Shown here piece after piece: positions 1 to 4,835 of a stretch of DNA of 6,590 bases (positions are counted from its first letter, which is position 1; each line of letters begins with the position of its first letter). The position numbers were made by a program, and so were the translations under genes. The stretch comes from Pseudopedobacter sp036379295 (GTDB taxonomy: Bacteria; Bacteroidota; Bacteroidia; Sphingobacteriales; Sphingobacteriaceae), in assembly GCA_036379295.1 (NCBI GenBank), contig DASVGY010000194.1, forward strand, positions 1-6,590, given 5' to 3'. A model generated the notes under the pieces. That model saw only the letters and a program-made list of their open reading frames with translations. It was not told the origin of the DNA and made no database searches.

Positions 1-422
1 TATGCTTTGTATTTATCCCAAAGTTCTTTAGGTGTTGGAAATTGATCAAGATTTAGCTCCTTTTCTATCTGTGTAGTGTCGGTTTTATCGTGAAACAAAA
101 ACCCATCGCCGTTACTGCTAAACACAAAAGGAATATCTAAAATGTGAGCATAATCCAATGCTTGTTGCATACCAGAGCCAACAGAATGTTTATTGTCTTT
201 AGCTTCAATAATTGCAATCGGGATATTAGGTTTATAATAGAGAATATAATCCGCTCGTTTTCTTACACCGCGAGTCGTCAACCTCCCCTTTACATATATT
301 TTTCCATCTGTAAAAGAAACCTCTTCAAGATACTGTGTCAATTTATTCCAACCTGCTGTTTCTATTGCTGGAGAAATAAATTTAGTACAGATGTCGCGTT
401 CTGAGAGTAATTTTTTAGACAT
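1..422 (-). CDS. hsdR: Type I restriction endonuclease R subunit, N-terminal part (runs off left edge)
   Basis: The minus strand from 422 is open for 140 codons to the window edge, so only the N-terminus is present. The start is ATG at 422-420; the ATG at 426 is out of frame and stops after three codons. The protein begins MSKKLLSERDICTKFISPAI, typical of HsdR N-terminal nuclease domains. The PD-(D/E)XK site is visible as D58 (RADYILYY) followed by E73-A-K75 (IAIIEAKDN). After it comes Q87-x3-Y91 (QALDYA), the QxxxY motif known from type I R subunits. In the family this domain cuts DNA after an ATP-driven translocase, which would follow outside the window, has moved DNA past the HsdM/HsdS complex. 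No hsdM or hsdS lies upstream, so any partners must be to the left or elsewhere. A DEAD/DEAH helicase with a type III-like N-terminus is a less likely alternative. Confidence 0.87.
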   Translation of the reverse strand, partial: MSKKLLSERDICTKFISPAIETAGWNKLTQYLEEVSFTDGKIYVKGRLTTRGVRKRADYILYYKPNIPIAIIEAKDNKHSVGSGMQQALDYAHILDIPFVFSSNGDGFLFHDKTDTTQIEKELNLDQFPTPKELWDKYKA

Positions 423-513
423 ACATTAATTTAGTGTAGCAAATTAACTTAAAACACACACTAAAGCAAACCGGTTACGGTGTTTAGTTACAAAATTTCT
501 GTAGAAGTTAAAT

Positions 514-545
514 CAAAACTAGAACCATTTAAAAAATCCAAACAA
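514..545 (-). promoter_or_regulatory. Possible Bacteroidota promoter for hsdR
   Basis: On the minus strand TAGTTTTG (521-514) fits the Bacteroidota -7 consensus TAnnTTTG. A TTTG lies at 542-539 (17-base gap) and a TTG at 545-543 (21-base gap), either of which could be the -33 element. Transcription would start near 507, leaving a leader of about 85 bases before the ATG at 422. This is a motif match only, in AT-rich DNA where chance matches are common. Confidence 0.35.
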
Positions 546-830
546 TTATTTTTTTTATAATTATCGTTCAAATAGTCAGCACTCTATGTTTATGAGTTAT
601 TTTTTAGGATATAAAAAACTACATAACAATGATTTATAGCATTCACCTAAAATATATTAATAACTCAGTTGCGACTTTTGAAAACTAAACGTTCTACGCG
701 GGATATGCTGCGAAAAACCTTGCGATGACAAAATATTTATCTAAATCTAAAACAAAACAGTTTTGTGGTTAGAGATCTACAAAGTTTCATCCTCCGTAGC
801 TCACAGATTACCACAGCACCAAGGCTCAAA

Positions 831-857
831 GGCGATCGCTTCGGCCTCGCAATTACG
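831..857 (-). repeat. Degenerate end of a CGTNATTGCGAGG-type intergenic repeat
   Basis: Read on the minus strand this stretch begins CGTAATTGCGAGGCCGAAGC. It resembles the CGTCATTGCGAGGNACGAAGC repeat common between Bacteroidota genes and the left arm of the palindromic elements at 6189 and 6312. No clear partner arm was found, so it is probably a decayed fragment. Confidence 0.45.
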
Positions 858-869
858 CTCAAAGTAAAC

Positions 870-968
870 CGTTCATCTCAACCAAACAACAGAACTGTCT
901 GTTATTTGCGCTACCTCGGTTTACAAAAAAAACCACAGATTCCTCTTGGTACCTCGTTCGCAATAACG
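870..968 (-). repeat. Degenerate third copy of the 100-bp palindromic repeat, inverted
   Basis: The reverse complement of 935-968 matches the 34-base left arm of the elements at 6189 and 6312 at 30 of 34 positions without gaps. The opposite end (870-903) starts CGTTCATCTC and ends in CTGTCTGTT, resembling the other arm (CGTCATCTCGACGG...). Total length is 99 bases against 100 in the intact copies. The outer arm is eroded, so the element boundary at 870 is less certain than the one at 968. Confidence 0.6.
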
Positions 969-1222
969 CAGGAAAAGCAAAGAATACACACCCCTTTAAA
1001 AGCGAAAATCAATGATTAAATACTATTTAACACCCAAAAAGAACTGATTAACATTTTAGTAATTTTTAGTTTTCCACAATATAAAACTATGATTAATAGC
1101 AATTTAAAAGCATTTACTTAAAATTAAGCGGTGTGCCGTTTTAGGCTGTGGAAAAACGAAATTTATTTATACCGCTAAGAATACGTCATTTGTAATAATC
1201 GCATAAAGCATTCATTATCATA

Positions 1223-1900
1223 ATGGAAAGAAAAAGAAATAAGCAAAAACTAAAACGCATTGAAAATTTTCAGTGCAGTGGGGATGCTGTTTCTAACCAA
1301 AGTGCTTTAGTGTTTAAAGGAAGGGCAATTTTAAAGAACATTTATCTGCAATATAATTTGCTTAGCGAGGAAGAAGAGCGAAGCGGTATCCAAATGCCCG
1401 AAGATAGCTTTCTGATGGTTGTGCCTCGTTTAGAGAGCGAAGGCTTGGATGCGGCCGCCGAATTTCTGACCTTTACAAAATCAGGCATTTCAATAAACAG
1501 CGTGGAAGGCGGCTATGGCCATGCCAGCAGAGAGAAACTGGCCTTGCTTTTTATCATCTGCAATGCAGAAATGGAAAAACCTTTAACCGGACAGTTTTTA
1601 GTAAAAGACGAATTAAAAGGCATCAAAAAAATGAGCCAGCTGGTAGATTGGATTAGCAATATGCAGCATGAAAAAGATGTTCGACGGGTTTTGGAACGCG
1701 AGCATCCCCATAAACCCATGCGTCCCGAGCGCATATCGGCAGCGGATAAGTTGCTGAGCAAAAAGGAACTTGCAGGTTTATTAAGTATCTCCACAAAAAC
1801 CATCGACCGTCATCCAAATCAATTTATACCCATAAAAATAGGTGAAAGAAATTTCTACAAGTATTCCGAATGCTCTTTTTATAAAAAACCAGGCATTTAA
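1223..1900 (+). CDS. Hypothetical protein with C-terminal excisionase/MerR-like helix-turn-helix
   Basis: This is a 225-residue soluble protein whose overall family is not recognised. ATG at 1223 is the first start after an in-frame TAA at 1196-1198; there is no Shine-Dalgarno sequence, as usual in this phylum. The N-terminus is basic (MERKRNKQKLKR). Residues about 30-160 form a mixed alpha/beta region with no signal peptide or membrane segment. Residues 178-216 (LLSKKELAGLLSISTKTIDR, then FIPIKIGERNFYKYSE) follow the HTH_17 pattern: a helix-turn-helix and then a beta wing with KIG and an aromatic. Such domains bind DNA in excisionases and small MerR-like regulators. Here the chain ends right after the wing. 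No recombinase lies nearby, so a regulatory or DNA-binding role is inference. The repeat array and the GKVGD-type gene downstream are on the same strand. Confidence 0.75.
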   Translation: MERKRNKQKLKRIENFQCSGDAVSNQSALVFKGRAILKNIYLQYNLLSEEEERSGIQMPEDSFLMVVPRLESEGLDAAAEFLTFTKSGISINSVEGGYGHASREKLALLFIICNAEMEKPLTGQFLVKDELKGIKKMSQLVDWISNMQHEKDVRRVLEREHPHKPMRPERISAADKLLSKKELAGLLSISTKTIDRHPNQFIPIKIGERNFYKYSECSFYKKPGI

Positions 1901-1912
1901 TCAATCCTACTT

Positions 1913-1947
1913 CTTTGCAAAGTGGGCTGGCCAAATGCCAAGGCATT
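1913..1947. repeat. Cluster of short palindromes after the HTH gene
   Basis: Three perfect inverted repeats follow the stop codon closely: CTTTGCAAAG (1913-1922), TGGCCA (1928-1933) and AATGCC-AA-GGCATT (1934-1947). No T-run follows, so they do not make a standard intrinsic terminator. They could be protein-binding sites or a weak transcript-end structure. Confidence 0.4.
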
Positions 1948-2061
1948 AAAGCAAAACCTACATTCCACAGCATAAGCCCCATACAAAGCTTAATTGCAAA
2001 GCCGAAGCGCCGAAAAAGCCTTGCAATGATTGCGAAACTAAACAAACTCCCAGGCCAACCT

Positions 2062-2173
2062 CCCTTTTCATCCAACCCTCCTTTTCATTCAATCCTTCTT
2101 TCATTCAATCCTTCTATCATTCAATCCTTCTATCATTCAGTCATTAAATTATTCTATCCTTCTATCATTAAAT
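2062..2173 (+). repeat. 16-bp tandem repeat array, seven units
   Basis: Seven gap-free 16-base units start at 2062, 2078, 2094, 2110, 2126, 2142 and 2158. Core units are CCTTCTTTCATTCAAT, CCTTCTATCATTCAAT and CCTTCTATCATTCAGT; the last is CCTTCTATCATTAAAT. The first unit and the sixth (CATTAAATTATTCTAT, 11 of 16 matches to the core) are the most diverged. There are no spacers, so this is a minisatellite-like array and not CRISPR. It is pyrimidine-rich on the plus strand. Confidence 0.85.
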
Positions 2174-2205
2174 CCTCCACCCCACCACCACTAGAGCACC
2201 AGTAC

Positions 2206-2314
2206 GGGACCACTACAGGACGGGCTGGCTTTTACACAAAAAACACCCCTGCACCAAACCGGGACAAAATAGGACAAACCGGGACAAATACACCAAATTA
2301 ATGCCTTTAAGGAC
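2206..2314 (+). repeat. RGGAC boxes, partly spaced by one helical turn
   Basis: RGGAC occurs at 2206, 2217, 2261, 2271, 2281 and 2310. The middle three form a 10-base tandem set, GGGACAAAAT, AGGACAAACC and GGGACAAATA (2261-2290), with CAAACCGGGACAAA repeated exactly at 2255-2268 and 2275-2288. Spacings of 10-11 bases place the boxes on one face of the helix, as in operators or iterons. They lie 107-215 bases upstream of the next start codon. Binding is not shown. Confidence 0.5.
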
Positions 2315-2348
2315 ATTTTAAGCCAGCATCAGACTTATTAAGTCAAGC

Positions 2349-2380
2349 TTTTTTTAGCTCAAAAATCCGCCTTATGTTTG
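2349..2380 (+). promoter_or_regulatory. Probable Bacteroidota promoter for the GKVGD gene
   Basis: TATGTTTG at 2373-2380 matches the -7 consensus TAnnTTTG exactly. A T-rich stretch (2349-2355) ends 17 bases upstream in the -33 position. Transcription would start near 2387, giving a leader of about 34 bases before the ATG at 2421. Confidence 0.5.
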
Positions 2381-2420
2381 TCTCAATGCCGCGTGTTGTG
2401 GCAGGTAAAACAATAACAAA

Positions 2421-2981
2421 ATGGCTACAAGTAGCAGAAATGTATTAACCCACGGAATGAGTGGTAAAGTAGGCGACTTAATTATTTTTAAGCAGCAAAA
2501 TGGTAAAACAGTGGTAACCAAAATACCAAAAAAAAGCACCAAACCTTTAACGCAGGAACAGCTAGACGTACACGAACGTTTTAAGCGCTCTAGCAAATAT
2601 GCGAAACAAGCGATTAAGGACAGCGTGTTAAAGGCAAAGTATGAAGGCTTTGTTAAAGGCAGCCAAAGTGTGTTTAATGTGGCTTTCGCCGATTTTTTTA
2701 CACCTCCTGTTTTATCAGATGCTTCGGGCGTTTACAATGGCGAAACCGGCTGCGTGTTAAGCGTAAAAGCAGTTGACAATTATGAAATTCAATCGGTTAC
2801 TTTAAGTATTTATTTAGCTGATGAAACCCTCTTGGAAGAGGGAGAAGCAACCATGGGTGTTGACGGAGTGACTTGGAACTACGTTTGTACCAGCAACACT
2901 GCCGAATTTGCCACCTGTAGTCTTGAATGGGCAGCAACGGACTTGGCAAACAACATCACCCTGCTCACGGTTGCTCCATGA
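2421..2981 (+). CDS. Bacteroidota hypothetical protein with GKVGD N-terminal module and probable Ig-like C-terminal domain
   Basis: This 186-residue protein resembles an uncharacterised Bacteroidota family related in style to DUF6266 proteins; function unknown. Residues 9-42 carry the hallmark LTHGMSGKVGDLIIFKQQ-NGKTVV-K-P, and residues 42-92 are a helical stretch (QEQLDVHERFKRSSKYAKQA, then SVFNVAFADFF). After the PP at 95-96, residues 97-186 look like a beta-rich Ig-like or fibronectin-like domain (VKAVDNYEIQSVTLSIY, EGEA at 140-143, W152-N-Y, ending in ATDLANNITLLTV). There is no signal peptide or membrane helix. The start is ATG at 2421, 34 bases below a probable promoter, and an intrinsic terminator follows, so it is probably monocistronic. 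Family resemblance is from memory; a structural or surface-assembly role would be speculation. Confidence 0.78.
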   Translation: MATSSRNVLTHGMSGKVGDLIIFKQQNGKTVVTKIPKKSTKPLTQEQLDVHERFKRSSKYAKQAIKDSVLKAKYEGFVKGSQSVFNVAFADFFTPPVLSDASGVYNGETGCVLSVKAVDNYEIQSVTLSIYLADETLLEEGEATMGVDGVTWNYVCTSNTAEFATCSLEWAATDLANNITLLTVAP

Positions 2982-3003
2982 CAAAGCAAACGATGAAATC
3001 GCG

Positions 3004-3041
3004 AAAAAAGGGTAACCGATAGATTTGGTTATCCTTTTTTT
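3004..3041 (+). terminator. Intrinsic terminator after the GKVGD gene
   Basis: GGGTAACC (3010-3017) pairs with GGTTATCC (3027-3034) with one G-T wobble across a 9-base loop. The preceding A6 pairs with the following T7, so the stem extends and the T-tract follows directly. It begins 22 bases after the stop at 2981. The A/T symmetry means it could also stop transcripts from the opposite strand, such as read-through from folB. Confidence 0.88.
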
Positions 3042-3220
3042 GAATCTACAGATTTTTCTCTACGTTAAAAATAGAAAGCTCTTTTACGTTCTTAGGTTTA
3101 ATTACCACATCCGAGAAAAAAAAACAAACACTCCGTTTCTTCGCTACTGTAACTGTAAATAGTTTCCTGGTCGGCAAAACGTTTCAATCACCCTGTTAAT
3201 TAGGGTTTTAAAAATCACTT

Positions 3221-3589
3221 CTACCTTTTAAAGTTTAACTGCACAAACGAACTTTCTATTTGTGCCCTAACCGGGGGATTTAATTTCTGAATTTTGATGC
3301 TTACTTCTTCAACCACCGCAAAGCCCGCAATAATTTGGTCCACTATTTTTTGAGCAACAGTTTCTATCAATTTAGTTTCAACAGCGAAAGCATTATCGCA
3401 TATCTCATGCAATTGCATATAGTCTATACTATCCTCCAAACTATCGTCTGAAAACGCCTTTTTCACTAAAAAACTAACTGATAAGTCGACCAAAAAATTA
3501 TTTTTGACGATCCTTTCTTCCGGATACCAGCCAACTGCGGCGTTGAATTTTGCACCGTTTATACCTATGGTGGCTAAAGTTTCGCTCAT
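3221..3589 (-). CDS. folB: Dihydroneopterin aldolase
   Basis: The 122-residue product matches the usual FolB length of about 120. It converts 7,8-dihydroneopterin to 6-hydroxymethyl-7,8-dihydropterin plus glycolaldehyde in cytosolic folate synthesis; family members assemble as ring-shaped tetramers or octamers. The start chosen is ATG at 3589 (MSETLATIGING); a TTG two codons upstream is also in frame but less likely. By alignment with the S. aureus enzyme from memory, catalytic and pterin-binding positions are present: E25 in GWYPEER, Y57 in SIDYMQL, E76 in KLIETVAQKI and K102 in IQKLNPPV. The usual YHG before the first motif reads AVG here, a variation that does not touch these residues. It is divergent from the membrane-protein gene at 3802, with no folate gene adjacent. 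Confidence 0.94.
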   Translation of the reverse strand: MSETLATIGINGAKFNAAVGWYPEERIVKNNFLVDLSVSFLVKKAFSDDSLEDSIDYMQLHEICDNAFAVETKLIETVAQKIVDQIIAGFAVVEEVSIKIQKLNPPVRAQIESSFVQLNFKR

Positions 3590-3654
3590 ATTCAAAGATG
3601 ATGGTTAATAGGTATAAATCAAAATCATAATTACACATGCCTCATCGTCATTTA

Positions 3655-3662
3655 CAAAGGTA
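3655..3662 (-). promoter_or_regulatory. Probable -7 box of the folB promoter
   Basis: TACCTTTG on the minus strand matches TAnnTTTG exactly. No good TTTG is seen at the expected -33 distance. Transcription would start near 3648, about 60 bases before the folB ATG. Confidence 0.4.
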
Positions 3663-3801
3663 TCAATCAATCTGGCGAACTTAATCAGCAACAAAATTCT
3701 TTGGATAAAAGCAAAATAACAAGCAAAATACAGGTTGTGAACCAGTTAAATTAAATGGTATAGTGTTTGTTTTAATATACTAAATCAAAACTCTTATAAA
3801 C

Positions 3802-4014
3802 ATGAACAGAACAGTCGGAATTATTTTAGTAGTTGTAGGAATTGCAATGCTAATTTGGGGAGGTTTCTCTTACACTAAACAAGAAAAAGTAGTTGATGCA
3901 GGTCCAATACAAATATCTGCTGATAAAAAAGAATCGGTAAACTGGCCACCTTACGTTGGCGGGATAATTTTGGTTGCAGGCGTAGTAGTTTTGGTAACAG
4001 CTAAAAAAAGCTAG
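3802..4014 (+). CDS. Small two-helix membrane protein, function unknown
   Basis: This 70-residue protein has two hydrophobic helices, about residues 5-23 (VGIILVVVGIAMLIWGGFSY) and 50-67 (PPYVGGIILVAGVVVLVTA). They flank a polar segment, TKQEKVVDAGPIQISADKKE, and a short Lys tail ends the chain. The layout helix, EKVVD-GPIQI, then a WxP-type segment and a second helix recurs in small inner-membrane proteins of Bacteroidota and Proteobacteria that I remember only as hypothetical; DUF3185 proteins share the topology but not the loop. ATG at 3802 is the natural start. It stands alone, divergent from folB and closed by a terminator 50 bases after the stop, so it is probably a single-gene transcript. 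No clear promoter was found. Confidence 0.85.
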   Translation: MNRTVGIILVVVGIAMLIWGGFSYTKQEKVVDAGPIQISADKKESVNWPPYVGGIILVAGVVVLVTAKKS

Positions 4015-4063
4015 GCTAATTCCATTTTCAGAACAATAAATCCTTAAAATAACCTTAATTTCG

Positions 4064-4096
4064 AAGCATCTTAATTTTAATTGAGATGCTTTTTTT
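4064..4096 (+). terminator. Intrinsic terminator after the two-helix membrane protein gene
   Basis: AGCATCTTAATT (4065-4076) pairs with AATTGAGATGCT (4079-4090) with one T-G wobble and a very tight loop, followed by T7 (4090-4096). It lies only 29 bases before the next start codon at 4126, so that gene must rely on read-through or on a promoter overlapping this hairpin. Confidence 0.88.
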
Positions 4097-4125
4097 GTGC
4101 CTTATTTAGGCTTTAAATAAAACCA

Positions 4126-4509
4126 ATGAGAGATTATAAAAAGTATTTTACGCTGCCAGCGCCACCCGAAGAGGTGTATTTAGCCCTAACTATTCCACTG
4201 AGCATTAAATTATGGAGCGGGGCAGAGGCCGAAATGAGTACAAAAGCAAATTCTGAGTTTTCTTTATTTGATGGAGATATTGTGGGTAAAAACCTGGAGT
4301 TTGAAGAAAACAAAAAGATTGTGCAGCAGTGGTATTTTGAAGGTCAGGATGAAGCATCGATTGTAACGATGAAACTTCATGAGCATAAAAAAGGTTGTTC
4401 GGTAGAACTCCTCCATACCAATATTCCCGATGAAGTTTATGATGAGTTTGTTGATGGATGGGAAACCAGCTATTTTGGGGAGCTATACGAGTTTTTTGAC
4501 GGAGAATAA
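4126..4509 (+). CDS. SRPBCC / AHSA1 (Aha1 C-terminal-like, START-fold) domain protein
   Basis: This 127-residue cytosolic protein consists of one SRPBCC domain, a helix-grip fold with a deep hydrophobic cavity used in the superfamily to bind lipids or other small ligands. Family signatures are in order: PPEEVYLALT (13-22), then W30-S-G in IKLWSGAEAE, F45-S-L-F-D-G-D-I-V-G around 45-54, IVQQWYF (65-71), VTMKLHEHKKGCSVELLHTN, and D110-G-W112 with ELYEFF at the C-terminus. Length is typical of the short Bacteroidota members. ATG at 4126 fits the domain start. The ligand and partner cannot be read from sequence, and the Hsp90-related family name does not imply a chaperone role. It converges with the PspC-like gene at 4614. 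Confidence 0.9.
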   Translation: MRDYKKYFTLPAPPEEVYLALTIPLSIKLWSGAEAEMSTKANSEFSLFDGDIVGKNLEFEENKKIVQQWYFEGQDEASIVTMKLHEHKKGCSVELLHTNIPDEVYDEFVDGWETSYFGELYEFFDGE

Positions 4510-4515
4510 ATCCTC

Positions 4516-4613
4516 CCTTTTAACTTTATACTTCTAACTTTTTACTTTTTAATTTTTACTTTTTAATCTTTACTTTTAATTTTTACTTTTTACTTTTCAC
4601 TTTTTACTTTCTA
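4516..4613. repeat. T-rich low-complexity spacer with repeated TTTTTACT-type units
   Basis: About 100 bases between two convergent genes are almost entirely T, A and C on the plus strand. Variants of TTTTTACTTTTTAA recur with a rough 7-8 base period. There is no hairpin, so it is not a standard terminator, although the long T-tracts could help end transcripts from the left. Similar runs are remembered from other Sphingobacteriaceae intergenic regions. Confidence 0.7.
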
Positions 4614-4835
4614 CTAAATATCCCAGTACTGCATTTTTTTCCGTTTGATGAACGTTCGGATATCTAGCACAAAAGCTGCAAAGAAGTAAAATATTAAAGG
4701 AAAACCCGCCGCTAAAAAAGAGGTATATATAAAAAACAAGCGAATTTTTGACTGGGAGATTTTAAATTTCTCGCCCAAATAGGTACAAACACCGAAAGAA
4801 TAACGTTCAAAAAAAATCAAAATTCTACTAATCAT
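4614..4835 (-). CDS. Small PspC-domain membrane protein
   Basis: This 73-residue protein matches the PspC (phage shock protein C) domain as found in short Bacteroidota proteins. Residues 12-32 (YSFGVCTYLGEKFKISQSKI) form the typical segment before the helix, then R32-LFFIYTSF leads into one long hydrophobic helix at about 33-57. A basic tail (FIKRKK) suggests a cytoplasmic C-terminus. In enterobacteria PspC works with PspB at the inner membrane in envelope stress; no other psp gene is present here, so that role should not be transferred. Its ATG (4835-4833) overlaps the last codons of the upstream DUF2851 gene (ATGATTAG, 8 bases shared), which points to translational coupling in a two-gene operon. 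Confidence 0.85.
   Translation of the reverse strand: MISRILIFFERYSFGVCTYLGEKFKISQSKIRLFFIYTSFLAAGFPLIFYFFAAFVLDIRTFIKRKKMQYWDI

Larger units (their letters stand above)
423..1222. other. Gene-free repeat-bearing intergenic region
   Basis: These 800 bases separate hsdR (minus) from the helix-turn-helix gene (plus). The first 340 are very AT-rich and show no coding signal on either strand. The open frame at 765-1019 starts with GTG and runs through degenerate copies of the palindromic repeat, so its translation is not a credible protein. A loosely conserved segment occurs near 610-655 and again near 1080-1125 (both contain variants of ATTTA-AGCATT-AC-TAAAAT), possibly an old duplication. No tRNA, integrase or transposase remnant was recognised. 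Confidence 0.6.
1901..2420. other. Repeat-rich gap between the HTH gene and the GKVGD gene
   Basis: This 520-base stretch holds short palindromes just after the upstream stop (1913-1947), a 16-bp tandem array (2062-2173), RGGAC boxes (2206-2314) and a probable promoter (2349-2380). A frame open from 1915 to 2301 begins with TTG and encodes low-complexity Ser/Pro/Ile-rich sequence created by the tandem array, so it is not called as a gene. The stretch CGCCGAAAAAGCCTTGCAAT (2008-2027) resembles the intergenic-repeat remnant near 709 and may be another decayed copy. Confidence 0.6.

Noticed and set aside
144..404. 86-codon plus-strand frame opposite hsdR
   Set aside because: It is a shadow of the minus-strand HsdR frame, which carries clear nuclease motifs.
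765..1019. 84-codon open frame on the plus strand
   Set aside because: It starts with GTG, runs through degenerate palindromic repeats, and the translation has no recognisable domain or natural protein composition.
1513..2075. Minus-strand open frames opposite the HTH gene and the downstream gap
   Set aside because: They lie opposite a better-supported coding frame or repeats and have no domain signature or sensible start context.
2062..2173. CRISPR array
   Set aside because: Units are 16 bases, directly abutting, with no spacers and no cas genes.
1915..2301. 128-codon open frame on the plus strand
   Set aside because: It begins with TTG and encodes low-complexity sequence dictated by the 16-bp tandem array and the RGGAC boxes.
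2372..2596. 74-codon minus-strand frame with hydrophobic content
   Set aside because: It overlaps the promoter and the first 175 bases of the well-supported GKVGD gene; the apparent membrane helix comes from reading that gene antisense.
3190..3215. Terminator hairpin after folB (ACCCT / AGGGT)
   Set aside because: The stem is only 5 bases and has no T-run on the minus strand; the terminator at 3004-3041 is the better stop for read-through.
3593..3595. TTG as the start of folB
   Set aside because: ATG two codons downstream (3589) gives the normal FolB N-terminus, and nothing favours the TTG.
3735..3769. Promoter for the two-helix membrane protein (TTG and TAGTGTTTG)
   Set aside because: The -7 box has one extra base and the gap to the TTG is 23 bases, so the match to the consensus is poor.
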